A DNA stretch of 64,000 nt. It comes from Caprimulgus europaeus (Eukaryota; Chordata; Aves; Caprimulgiformes; Caprimulgidae). The position numbers and the translations under genes were made by a program. The stretch lies in assembly GCA_907165065.1 (NCBI GenBank), contig OU015530.1, positions 48,159,465 through 48,223,464 on the forward strand. The letters run 5' to 3'. Position 1 is the first letter of the stretch. Each line of letters starts with the position of its first letter. Below, one piece after another: positions 12,326 to 24,500 of this stretch. Under the pieces are notes generated by a model. The model searched no databases and was not told where the DNA came from. It saw nothing but the letters and a program-made list of their open reading frames with translations.

Positions 12326-15107
12326 GTAAAGCTCAGGTATTCCAGTAGCTTTCCTGATTTTTAAGGATTTGAGTTTCTGACTGCTCAATTCTAGGTTTAG
12401 CTTCCAGGAATAAAATATTTTTTGCAGTTCCTCTTCGTAAGAAGTTATGTTCTTAAGTATACTAAATACCTCATTCTTTTTTTGCTGAACTAGGAATCCT
12501 GATTACAAAAACCTTACAAAGTATAATTTTAACAATATATCACTAGTATATAGTGTCTTCTACATCTGTTTGACTACAGATCAAGAAAGAACCAACTTGT
12601 TAGTCTAATCTTGGTTGCTATCTCTGGACTAACAGTTTTATTGTTCCTTCAGAGATGCATTCTTTCCCCAGACTGCTGAGTTTGAACTGTAAATACGAGT
12701 AGTTTCTATTACCACACAGCATCCATTGTCGATTTGTAATACTTTACTCACATTTGTGCACACATTCCTGAGCTACCAGTGTACCAAGGAAAAACTTAAA
12801 TCCCTTTGATCTCAGCAGTGTGCCATTAAAAAATGGAAGCATTCAGTGATTAATTTCTACATCCTCCACACTGAGAAGAGAATTAGAAGTGGCCCAGGCA
12901 AGTAGAAAACTCATGTTGCTTTATGGAAAAAGTACACTAGTTTAACTGTTACTTAACCACCACAAAACTCAACAATAAGGAAAAACAAAACCATAAACCC
13001 AACACATATCTATTGACATGTCTACCAATATGTAACATTTTTGTAACGTTTGTCTTTTGAAAAAATTAGTCTCAGAGTATTTTTGACCTTTGATAACACA
13101 GTTAAGCTGCCTTGGAAAAAATTCCCAAACAGAACAAACCCTATCCATTAAAGAAAACTCCTACCTACAATGAGGCTGTCTCCATGTGCTGGTCTCTGAC
13201 AGGAATCAGTCCTTTTCTCTCTCTCACACACTCCTTTGGTTACAGAGAGGGAGAAGATGAGCTCTGCAATCATAAACTCTGAGCTAGCAGAAGGAATGTC
13301 ACAGTGCAGTCTCCTTAACGGTCTGATGTGTTTGGTCTTCTGCTCAAGTGTTGCATGGGGGTACGGCTTGGGGGAGACATGAAGGCTGTATGTCCAAAGG
13401 GGTAAATATCAGGAATTTTGAGGCTCCTCTAAAACAAAGGTATAATGGGGCTCATGATGTTTGAGAGCTTAAAATTACACCTTTATTTTTTTTTTTCCTT
13501 TTCTTGACAAGAACTGCAGTCTGATGAAAAATAGTCTGGCATTAAAGACCAAAATTATATTGAGGTCCTTTATAAAAATTAAAAAATAAATAGGAATAGC
13601 AATTGTTTCAGTTTCAGACTTCCAAGTAATCAATTCCTTATACAGCCGCTGCATGGTGACTGCCTAACGGATCAGTGATCCTTCCTGCGCTGCCTGAGGT
13701 ATCTTCTGTCCTTCTAAACACCTATCCTCGAAGCTAAGTTTTATTCCTTTTCCATCAGGCACTACCCTGGCCATCTTCCTTTCCTCAGGGTTGCTTCCTC
13801 ATAACAATTCCATAAAACTGAAACAACTTACTAAGGAAAGCAGCACCTCTGCTCGCAGCAGCACTTGGGTGCCCAAGAATGACCGCCGAGATGCACGTCC
13901 CTGGGATGAACAGCAAAGCCTCACCTCTGCTCAGGCGTGACCTCATTGCAGGCACTGTGATGGGCTTTTCTGCCTCTGCCAGCTTGGGATTTGGAACAAT
14001 ACAGCAACCTCAAAAACAGTTCCAAAGGTACCTGGGTGTCCTTGAAATAGGTCTTCTAAGTTAATTGCAGTATTGTCTCCATGGGAATTTCTATCAGATA
14101 CCCTGAAGGCAGGAATATGACTCTTATGAATAAGAATTTAAAACAGGACCCAGAAGGCCTTATCTGGGTTCCTTTCTGAGATGCCAAGATAGGCAGCAAC
14201 GCATGGTACAAATAACTATCGCCAGCTGGTTGTGAGGTCATGTCGCTTTGCTGTGTTTGAGGTAGATAGCAAGCCAAGGACTAGAAGCAGACTTGGAAAA
14301 TGATTCTTTATAGTGTTTGGTTTGTTGGGGTTTTTTTAAGTCCTGCGAAAAAACCACATATTTTCCATTTTCCTAATTAACTCTAGTTAAAAACAAATTA
14401 TAATCTGTACTAAATAACTAGAACCTTTTGACAAGACTTGTTTGTTCTTTGGTCACAACAATGGAACTCTTGAATCTCTTGGAATTCCCCGCAGTTTTAT
14501 GTAACTGAAGACACATGCTACTTCCCAACTTGGTAAATAAAGACTATCAGAAGAGTCCTACTGAGGGAATGGTCTCCTGGCCTTTATAATCCACATGAAG
14601 CAGAATGCTTTTTAATTAAATATTCCTTCTCCCAAATCCTCCTATTTATGTTCACCACTTCCTTGTGAAGCCACAACTACCCAGCCTTACTCCAGAGAAG
14701 CTGCTCTATTAAGAGCTGGACTATTTTGTGCTGGGGTCTGTAATTTTGGGCGGGCACCTGCACCCTCCCAGCGACAACACGCCCTATGGCAACGCGGAGG
14801 CCCGAGAGCGTTCCCCGACTCGCAGCCCTCGGCAAGAGCAGGCCCGGGCAGGGCACCTGCCTGACCTCGCCGCCGCGGCTGCTGCCCGCAGGACCGGCTG
14901 CTGAGACCCACTCTGTCCCGTCTCCGTCTCGCCTGAGCGCCGGCCGCGCGGGGCGGGCCGCGGCAGCGGAGATCAGCCTGGGCCGCTGGGGGAGGCTAGG
15001 CGGCCCCACAGCCACACGGCGCCCACCGGGAAGGGAGGCGCCTCTTCCCCGTCACTGAGGAAGCGACCGCGGCGGCCGGGGGAGAAGCGGGCGGTGCCGG
15101 CGGGGAG

Positions 15108-15154
15108 GCCCGGGCGAAGGGGATGCCCGGGCGAAGGGGATGCCCGGGCGAAGG
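15108..15154. repeat. Triple 17-bp tandem repeat in CpG island
   Basis: Three consecutive copies of a 17-bp unit, GCCCGGGCGAAGGGGAT, begin at 15,108, 15,125 and 15,142. The third is truncated after the GAAGGG. Each copy has a palindromic CCCGGG core. It lies about 300 bp upstream of the probable transcription start. Confidence 0.9.
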
Positions 15155-15280
15155 GAGGGCGAGGCCAGGCCCGGCCCCACCGGCGGGGCTACGGCGAACG
15201 CGAGGAGACGAAGCGCCGGCGTAGGGGGCGGTGCCGCCCCGCCTCCGCGCGCTCATTCAGAGCGGGTGACGCCAGGCGCG

Positions 15281-15430
15281 TCACGTGCTGCCGCGCGTCA
15301 CGCCGCGCGCGGCATCTCCTCCGCCAATCCGTGCGCACAGGTGCCGGCCGAGCGCGCTGTTCCGCGCGCCGCCGCCGGCCAATCCCTTCCGCTGGCGGAG
15401 GAGGGACTTCCGCTCGGAGCCGGAAGCGGG
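15281..15430 (+). promoter_or_regulatory. LARP4B: Core promoter motif cluster (E-box, CCAAT, ETS)
   Basis: A TCACGTG E-box (15,281-15,287) is followed by two CCAAT boxes (15,324-15,328 and 15,379-15,383) on the + strand. Then come an inverted ETS-type site (ACTTCCG, about 15,406-15,412) and a direct ETS-type site (CCGGAAGC, about 15,420-15,427). No TATA box is present. NF-Y, ETS and USF-type sites in this order just upstream of a TSS are common in housekeeping CpG promoters. Factor binding itself is inferred from motifs only. Confidence 0.6.
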
Positions 15431-15439
15431 TCTCTCATG

Positions 15440-15772
15440 CGAGCGGGTGGTTGAGTCTCGGCTCGGAGACGTTTCGGGCCCCGCAGCCGCCGCCGCCGCC
15501 TCCTCCTCCTCCGCGCCCCCCTCCCCGCTGTGCTGCCGCCGCCTGCTCCTCCTCCCGGCCCCCGCCCCGCGCTCCGCTCTCCTCCTCCTGGCATCCGGCG
15601 GCGGCGAGGCCCCGGCGGCGGCGGCGGCGCAGCAAGAGGCCCCGACGCCAGCGGAAAGCCCGGCAGGAGCGAGAGGCCCCGGCACCAGCGGACGCTGCCC
15701 ACCCCCTCCGTCCCCGCCCGTCTTCTCCCCGTCGAAGCCCAGCCCGAGGGCGGCGGCTGCTGCTGGTGACAG
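15440..15772 (+). other. LARP4B: LARP4B exon 1, 5' UTR (noncoding)
   Basis: The 3' boundary is a consensus donor, ACAG|GTGAGT, with the exon ending at 15,772. The left edge is a guess placed just after the CCAAT/ETS cluster. The exon is rich in GCC and CCT repeats and would give a structured 5' UTR. An in-frame TGA at 15,767-15,769 closes the frame if the exon joins the start-codon exon at 34,937 (TGA CAG|CTT ACA). Exon 1 therefore adds no coding sequence to LARP4B, and translation starts downstream. Confidence 0.65.
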
Positions 15773-16577
15773 GTGAGTGCGAGGGGCCTCCCGGGGCCGG
15801 CGCCCTCCCGCCGGCGGCGCCCGCTCGGGCCGCTCCCCCCGCACCATCTCCCGGTGCGAGGGGGAACGCCGGGGCCGGAGGGGGGAGCGACACCCCCCTG
15901 CCCCCCGCCTCGTTCCGCCGCCCGCCACCCCCCGCGCACCGGGGAGGCGGCCGGAGCCGCCATCTTCCCACCCGAGGCGGTTCCCGGGGGAGAGGTAGGA
16001 GGGAGGAGGAGGGATCCCGGCTCGGGGCTTTGATGGTGGCGGAGGGTAGGGCGGGCGAGTCGCCGGGCCGGGCCACTGGGGCCGCTCCCGCGCTGCGGCC
16101 CCACCGAGCAGCGCTCGTTGCCCCGAGCGAGGGTCGGGCAGTGGCCGAGTGAGCTTTGCCCCCCGCGCCGCTTTGGCGTTGCCGAGGATCGCGGCGGCGG
16201 TTGGGCGCTGTGCCCCTCTCCGAGCAGCCGGGCTGGAGCAGCAGCGGCGGGGCGGGCGGTGCCGGCCCCGGGCCGATCGCGGCGGGCAGGTGCAGGGCAG
16301 CGGTGGCCTCTGGTCAGAGCCGTGTCCCGGGTAGGTGCGGGGGCCGCGGGGGGGGTGCCCAGCGCTCCCTGCGAATCCCGCCGCCGCACGGCCCGGGTGC
16401 TGCCCGTAGGGTTTTGTTGTCGCTGGGCCCTGGCCGGCTGCCTTCAGCCGAGTTGTTCTCACTCTCAGTTTCAGTCTGTGCAGACGCTCAAAATTACTAC
16501 GTAGCTTTGTCCGCAGTTTAAGCAGATGTGCGCTTGGCAAACAGTGTTGTACAAGGCTCCTGTGTGGCAGATAAGTA

Positions 16578-16675
16578 TAATTATTTTTATTCTGCAGGTG
16601 AGGGAATTGAGGCAAAGCGGTTAAGACTTGCCCGTGGCCACGGAGAGAGAGAGCGAGCTGGTTTCAAAACCACTG
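16578..16675 (-). mobile_element. MIR-like ancient SINE (antisense)
   Basis: Read on the + strand, the stretch shows in order a TTATTTTTATTCTGCAGGTG block, GAGGGAATTGAGGCAAAG, GGTTAAGACTTGCCCGTGGC, and GAGCTGGTTTCAAAACC. This is the block order of an inverted MIR element (fragments like 'cagatgaggaaactgaggc', 'ggttaagtgacttgccc' and 'gagctgggattcgaaccc'). Preservation is good for so old an element. It lies about 800 bp downstream of the first-exon donor. The identification is by eye. Confidence 0.6.
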
Positions 16676-18524
16676 TTTAAACTTGAGTCACGGTTGGGGT
16701 AAAACCATGGGGATTCCGGCTTCCGATCCTGCGTCTTTTCTCTGGCCCAGTTTTGTTGGCCTCTGCCTGAATCCTTAGTAAAACTGGAGTGGGATCTTTC
16801 CAATGCACCGCCTCAGCCATTGAAAGGCTTTAACCTTTCACGCGGTTTAAGTTTCGTGACAAACTTATCTGTTTTTTAAGGATTGGATAAATTTTCAAAG
16901 GTCAAAGCATGTTGTGAGTTTGTAGGGGTTTTTTTTTTAAACTTACTGGGATTTCACAACTCTAGGGTTTTGATTCTGGTCTGGTAACTGTTTTTATCAG
17001 TTGAACTTTCACTTGTTTCCTGCTGACTTATACGCATTTCTTCAAGTTAATTTTTGAGATATGAAGCTAGTCAACTTAATCACTCTAGCTATTAGAATAA
17101 CATTGATATTTTCTATTTTTTAATTATTTCTTGCTGGAAGTGAAAGGGAGGAGAAAACCAGGGTGAGGCCTGATAAAGCACGTACAGAAAACAGTACATA
17201 TTTTCTTTGTAATGCGTGTAGGAAATTTTACTTTTCCAGGTGTGTTGCTGTGTATATGTACATCCTATTTATATGGAAGCCAAAATTACTCTCAAGTTTA
17301 ATTGCTCTTTCATTTTTGAGGGAAGAAAAAAAAAAAACCCAAAACACCTTATTGAAACTGAAATAAAAGGTTTGCCCAAATGAATTCATAGAAAACATTT
17401 GATGTTCCTAAATAAGTATGTTTTCACGGTATATAACCAAGTCCTTAAGTGCCTACAACCTTGAATTGCTTTCCATGTAATTCTTTCTGTTTTTTTCAAG
17501 TATTTACACACAAATGTCTTAAGGGCATAAAGGTGACAGCACAAGTGTGTTCTGCCTTGGCTGCTTTTTAGGACTTGCTCTAATGCAAATATACACATAC
17601 AAACATATGGATGATTGACATGTATGTATATATTGTTCAGATATGTGGCTGGAACTTAAATTTGCTTCAGTACAGAGCAAGCTGGAAGACTTGGAACTGG
17701 AGGCAGTTGTAGGGGCTTTGGGATTTTATTTTTTTTTTTGAGACATGTGGTGACCATGTAGGCAATTTCTGTCTCTGATGTTTTACTTGATTAGAGTGAA
17801 ATTAACTACTTAGTCTGTTTTACTGAAATACAAAATAAATACAGACAAGTTTGTCTAATCTGCATGTTCTATGGAGATCTGTTGCCGAGTCTCTTATTAA
17901 GTCTTGTATCTGGCAACAGCTTTGGCTTTAAATCAGTTGTGAGCTTAATTGGCATGGTAATATAAACTCTTTGTTAAATATTCATTACATTACCTCACAA
18001 AATGCACATGCTAGACACAGAAAAGGCATGTTTCTGGCCATAGTGCGTGACAAACATAAAGTGACAGCAGAAAGGTAGCAAGAAAGGCGTTACAAAGAAT
18101 AAAGTAGTTACGTCTAGATGTGTTTCATCAGTTTAATTTTTTTAAACTAGGTGGCTTTTTGGCCCTTCAACGCTATTAATGTTTATTTCTATAGTGCCTG
18201 TATATATTCATCAGACATTTGCATTCTTGTAAATTAACAGGTAAGGTACACAAATTAGCACGTAGAGCGCTTATCTCTTCTGCCTGTGTTGAAAGGAGGA
18301 GGTTTTATCAAGGGTAGTGGCCTTATCGATCTTCTTGAAGAGCATTCTTGTCTTGGAGATGCTCTGGGAAGGAAGGTGTAAAGGTGACTGTAGGGGTAGC
18401 TAACAAATGCAGTGTCAAGAAGGCTATTGCTGGCACAGAGGAAAAGGCAGAAGAGACCAGATGAAGAAAGCAAAGAAACACAGTTTCAAGTGTGGAGAAC
18501 ATCAAGCTTTGAGAGTGTGATTTT

Positions 18525-18552
18525 TGTGTGTGTGTGTGTACACACATGTGTG
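18525..18552. repeat. TG/CA dinucleotide repeat with palindromic end
   Basis: A short (TG)n run passes into GTACACACATGTGTG, making a partial inverted repeat. It is a simple repeat and no function is implied. Confidence 0.75.
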
Positions 18553-21500
18553 AGGAACTATTATACGATGTAAGACATTGTAAAAACTGTGGTTTACATA
18601 GTATTCTTTTCCTTTAGGCATTTACTGTGAAAATGACATTTTTTTTAGACAACAAGTTTGTTTAAGTCTTGGAGATAACTGTTGGAAACAGTCTTTGGCT
18701 GCATTTGTTCCTGTATGTAATCCATGATATTAAACTAACGTGAGTATTGCAAGTGTCTTGTATGTGCATTCAGAATGGGCACACAGGTACAAGTAGGAAA
18801 GGAAGGATGTTACAAAATAGGACGTTGTAAGGAAGAAAATTAACCCCTCCTCCTGCAGTTTTGTAAGAGGCAGTAGTGTGTGGGGAGCTGTGTAGAAGAT
18901 GAGAGTAAAAGCTGCTCTTGTAGTAGAGGCCCCAGAAATGTATATGAACCATGTTGTTCTCAAAGCAAAGCACACATGCTGAATCTCATACTGTCATTTT
19001 AGTCCATATAAAACAAGATCTAAACAGGTGGGTTTCACCACATAAGCCAGTTATTAAATTAGGGTGGGGAAGCGAGATAAAACTTAAACTTTGAAATAAT
19101 GCTGGTTTTATGGCATACCTCAAAAAAGAGAAAACAGGTGTTTGCACACCCCTTCCCCCCTGAACTGGTAAGGTGCTTTATCAAAGGTGCCAGTTGAAAA
19201 TGTAAATGCAGTTGTAAACTAGTGCTCTCTGATTTCTTTTCCTGTTCATTGACGCCTCTGTGCAAAATTCAAGGCAAGCTAGTGTATTGTAACAGTCAAA
19301 TACAAAAATAGAATACCTCTGAGCACTTTCTCTGATTATAAAACTCTGTGATATTTCACCTGGTCAATAAAAGTAATTTGGTGCTGTAAATACTGGCTAA
19401 TTGAACAAGACCCATTGCTATTCCAACAATCTGTTCCTTTCTCTGTAAGGATATGCTGGCTTTGACTGGCTCGTGATAAAAATTTATCTGAAACCAGTAG
19501 GGTTGAGGAACTTGTTAGAAACAGGTTAGAAGTAGTTGATTTCTGTATCACCCATTCATTTCAATTAATCTACCCAAGTTCCACAAAGTAGTGTAAGAGA
19601 GAAACAAATTCTATGAATTGGTTCATAGCTGATATTTCTTAAGTTTTCATGATGTGATGGAGCCAAAGATTTATAATCTGTTTTTTCATTGGTCTTCACA
19701 TTTGTGTGCTCTCTGTGCCTGTTGCTGTTACATACTCTTTCTAAAGGGGAGTGTCCCCGCCTTCTATTAGGAAGCAGGCACTACAGAGCAATACCTGCAG
19801 ACAACAGAGGTATTTTGGAGTGCTTAAATTAGGTGTGACTGTAATACAGCAGAATTGTGCTATTAGGATAGCCATGACAGTGTTGGTTCTGTGATGTGTG
19901 CTGCTGCAGGTATTTTGTGTCTGGCTATGTGTTTCAGGAACAGCAATTAACTCCAAAATTGGAAGGCTGACAGGGGTTGCTAATATGTGGCTAGCTACTT
20001 GTCCTAGAACATTGCAGGGAATTGGGGAAATGCTGTTTTGACGCCCTGATGAATCACCAATTTCTTTGAGCCTTAATCTTTCTAACGCTCGTTTACCGTG
20101 GAGGGCTGGGCTATGCATATTCTGGATCCTGTCAGTCCAGCTCCTTAATGGGGAGTTGAATGATGTAATACAAAAGGAATCATTGGTTCATAAGCTGAAT
20201 GGATTGCCGCCTCTGCACTTCCAGCAACTCTGTTGCTATTCGCATAAGGCTGTTGGCGAGTAAGGAGCTGGTGTCCCTGAGAGTATATCCTGCAGTGAAG
20301 GTTTATTCTGGGTCGCCTTCACGGCCACCTTGAGTTCCTAGATATCTTGAGTTCAGTGTATGTGTACTTAAGGCAGCAGTAGCTATACACAACTTTTAGT
20401 TCTGGACTAATAGATAGAAATGTGGATGTTTCTAGATATCTGTAAACATCTACCTGGTGTGGTAGCTCCTGAGGAATTAGACCCAGAATTGCTTTATCTG
20501 TAGAAACTCCTTCCTAAAATACCTGTAGTGCTTCCACTATTGAAAACAGCAAACACTGGTGATAAAAACTTTGGAAATTACATCTTCAGATGCTATCAGG
20601 AGTTCACATGATAGTTGCTCACGAATATACTGAGTTTTGAGTGTAGTTGTAGAACACACAGATATTTTCTCTAAAACTTGTGCTGGGCTTTTTGCAAGTC
20701 TAAATACTTAATCGCTTAATTTTGCTTTTAGATTTCCTGTGTTTTCTTGTGCAAGTATGAGAACAGAGTTTTGATAGAAAAACCCTTTGCTTAAATAAAT
20801 TGTTCCTCAGCTTCATACTGGCCCTTCTCTGCTAGCATCCAGAAATAAGCAACAATGATAATATTAATACTTTATTGATGGTATTCATAAGGCAGACTTT
20901 CATCTGTCTTGCTAATGGAGTTACAAACTTACTTCACAAAATCATAGATTTCTGTTATTCTGTGAAAGTGTTTCTCCCTATTTCTCGGCAGACCTGATAT
21001 TCTGCAATCTATTTTCAGGTATTTTATAATTATAAGATGCCAGTGATCTGACAGGGAATCTTGAGAAACAAAGTATTAGTTAAATAGTAGTTATGTTGAG
21101 GGAAAAATACTTAACCATTTGATAAATCTCACTTGTCAGAAACTTAATTAAATACTTGAGAAGCTTTACAGTGAAGTCTCTTGGCAGCTTTATGGTTTTG
21201 TTTTTGGTCAGTATTGGTATCCATAAGCATATTTCTGCAGGTTGTGATGCTGTTGCAGGTTGCCCCACAACAGAGCCTGACTCTGACTGTTGTTCAAACA
21301 AGGAACTGATGAATCAACAGGCCAATGTCCAAAGTAGCTTGCTTTTTCATACTGTGGTGCTGAAGGTTTACGCTCAAATGTTTTCACGTATGCTACTGGT
21401 TTCTGATTCTTGTTCTAGGAATTAAAAAAATAGAGCAAAAGTGAAGAGTGCATCAGGGCACCGGTGACTTTAAGCGTTGAGGACCAAAGCTCATGAAATA

Positions 21501-24500
21501 GCTACATATATGTGCAGAGTTTGCAGTCTTATCTCCGAGTTTCGTTCCCATTCAATGTTGTTGCTATCTGACAGATATGGGCAGAAAATGATCAACATGT
21601 TGCTGTTTAAAGCAGCGAGGCAAACAATTTGGGCAAAATATCATTGTCTGCATTGGAGTGCCTCCAAGATCTTAGGTATGTGTCTCTGTTCCTGTTTAAA
21701 GCTTGTTGTCCAATTCTTCATAATAGATGTCTAAAAGACTTCTTCTGCAAAGAAGGGAGGGGGATCCTTTTTTATGTACCTGTTGCAGTTTAGCTTATAA
21801 TCTGTTTTGTTATTAATATAATTTTCTGTTTCTTTATTAACGTGTATTTTAGCTGCCTGGATTCAAGGAAGCAGTGGAATTTTTAGGAGACTCTATGCCC
21901 AGTTATTTTGACTTGCAAGGAAGAATTATTGTCCTTAAATCCAAGCTCAAATATTGGAACAGTCCATCCTTTAACAGCGAGTCAAAACCTGAATTACCAG
22001 TAGTTTTGATTACAGTGATACCTTAAAAAGGTGGGGTGCTCTAACTGTGAACGAATGTGCACCCAGTAGGTGATAGTCTTTCATGCAGTTGTTTTAAAAG
22101 TTAGCAAGAGTTGCTTCTGATTTTGGTGAAACTTGTAATGGAGGATGGTGGCTTTTTTAAAAAGAGGAAGTAATACTAAAATGACTGGATTATTTGGGTT
22201 AATTTTTTTTGGCAAAGAGGCTAATGAAATAATCATTGGTAAAAACAGCTTCCTTTTCTTATTACAAAACCTTAAAGTTAGGTGATGCTTCTTCTGTAAG
22301 TAGTGTAATTTCACTTTGTATTTGGTCCTGAACATGTTTCAAAACTTAGGCTGACGTATTTTTGGTAAATGAATGCCTTTTAAGTCATCTGGAAAAAAAA
22401 CAAAACCCAAAGCCTGAGGGGAGTTCATCCTAGGCTGTTTGTTTTGAAAAACAGCTGTTTATTAAAATAATCTTTGCATGGACAAGTATTACTGTATACA
22501 CTCTTGTTGGAAGAAAAATTGTCATTGTAACTTTTCATGTATCACTGTAATTATCAACACCTTATTTAGTTCCATATGTGCCTCCCACCTGGATTTCCCA
22601 TAGATGTAGACCCTTTTCTCAGACCTGTTTTGATCAAAGATGTGTTCTAGCAGCACTGTAACAGCTGTCCCATCAGCCTGCTTCAGATCTTTTCCAGAAT
22701 TCTAATTCTGTCTGCGTTTGAATTTGAGATCCTTGGTGTAAGATTTCTGCTTCTCTGAATTAAGTGTTTATTGTGTGGTCCATGAGTGTGATGATGAAGT
22801 ACTTAGCTAATCGGCTTTGAAGTTATGTGTGTGTCTTAATTCAAAGCACTAAAAATATTAAGTGTCCTAGAGGTTCCTAATACACTTTTTAACCTTCTCC
22901 TGTTTAAGCACAGCACTATTTACAGACTTGAAACATGGAATCCAAATAATAGCAATATTCTGAGATAAGCTTATTAAGACCTGTTAAAGAAGGTCAGGCT
23001 TCTAACCTCGCCCTTGGAAGTGCCCTAAATATTAACCTTATAGCTTCAAGTGATGTTTTTAGTCCTATCTTTCCTGATAAAATACTTCATCCTCTTCTGC
23101 CAACTTCTGATTTTTTTCCAAAGAAGGTGCTGTCCATAAAACTCTGCCCAGCAGAGCTGGGTTTGTTATTTCCTTTACCTAGAGTCACAGGCAGCATCAT
23201 GAGCATGTGTTGGCCATTCTCTGGTTAGCAGAGTAGCAAAGAATGCGGAAAGCTTAGAGATTGTATTGGTAAATCAAGAGGAGGAACGTTCAGTAATTGA
23301 AAGGAGGAAGTTCGTTGTTCCCAGCATTGCTAAATTGACGCTCTTCATGCACGACATTTAACTTGTTCCCTTTAAGCAAGTGCTAAAGCTGCTGGTACTT
23401 TGTCATGTGTCATAACTTTTGGAGATGTAGTGTTTCTTTGAAGAGTTAGGAAAGGCCAAATAGACCATCAGTTGCTGCATCTTAGCCTTAAAAATTTGAA
23501 GCAGCTAGTAAAATATTGTAGAACTTGTTTTGTGAAGTAAACATAATTTATGGCAGGTCGGTTTAATGTGAGACTGGCACACGGAGATGCTGGCGAGTCT
23601 GTAAGCCAGTGAAGTTCAGTATCTTTTCTAGTTTTCACTCCAAGTCAGGAATCAATTTCAGTCTTACATTATGAGAGGCAGTTTCTATTCTAAGTGCAAC
23701 AGTTGCTGTAAACCTCACTGCTCTGAGCTCTTAGCATACTTAATTGTTGCTTCCTTCAGCGTTGGAATAGGAAGATTAATCTCTCTGACTTCCCTTCAGT
23801 AGAGCTTGAAGAAAAGCAAACCCCTAAAAAGCCCTTGTTTAAATGAGAGCAAGCCAGCTATGTGGGGAGGGAAGGGAAACAAGGAAAATACATTATTATG
23901 CAATATGTTATCCTTGCATAATAGTATCTCATGTGTGCCTGAGTTCAGAGAAGATGTGGTAGAATGAGACAGGTTTAGTATCCAGAGTGCCAAAGTAAAC
24001 TCACCTGCCGGAAGGAAGATGTGTGTCAAAATAAAGAACTATGGTTTATAGGAAAACATATCTGAGAATGCTTTCACATGGCTTTTTCTGATAGGCGTGT
24101 TTAATCTCTTCATGTGATGTTTTGGTTGGCCATGGGAAGGAATATATAGGCTTACTATATTATTATAAAGTAATATAGTAAGATATGTGGAAGTTTTTAA
24201 AAAGTTTCTCTTATTTAAAATAAACCAGAGTTTAAGAGTTTACCTTATCATCTAGTGTTCTGAAAATGACTATTCAAATATAGTACAGAAATGAACAATA
24301 TTTTGCTAAATCCATAGTCATTAGTACTAATAGCTATCAGCTCTTTCCCCATCCACTCCAGGACAAGCTTTAATTTTCTTTCCAATTCCATTTACTGCTT
24401 CTAGTCAATTGTGTCTTGGTCTTCTCCTTTCTGCACGTACAGAGGTGTTGTGAAATTGTTAATACATGTGACCTCAGTGCAGAAAAGCAACATGGATGAT

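Larger units (their letters stand above)
6139..14750. other. Upstream intergenic sequence, right part
   Basis: No gene is recognised. The sequence is AT-rich and all open frames are short and without family resemblance. Two stretches (about 10,625-10,700 and 12,225-12,325) look like ancient SINE remnants and are listed separately. From about 14,700 the base composition changes abruptly to the GC- and CpG-rich promoter region of LARP4B. Confidence 0.6.
14755..16440 (+). promoter_or_regulatory. LARP4B: CpG-island promoter of LARP4B
   Basis: An abrupt island of very high GC and CpG density stands in an otherwise AT-rich window. It contains several GC boxes (for example at 14,951 and 15,224), CCAAT boxes, an E-box and ETS-type sites. 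It encloses the noncoding first exon and its GT donor at 15,773. This is the usual architecture of a broadly expressed vertebrate gene. The long open frames on both strands across the island come from scarcity of AT-rich stop codons in GC-rich DNA and are not genes. I could not place a transcription start exactly. Confidence 0.85.

Noticed and set aside
15094-16615. Long open frames of 352 codons (+ strand) and 444 codons (- strand) across the CpG island
   Set aside because: They overlap each other on both strands, consist of Pro/Arg/Gly/Ala low complexity, and cross the exon 1 donor. They reflect the absence of stop codons in GC-rich DNA.
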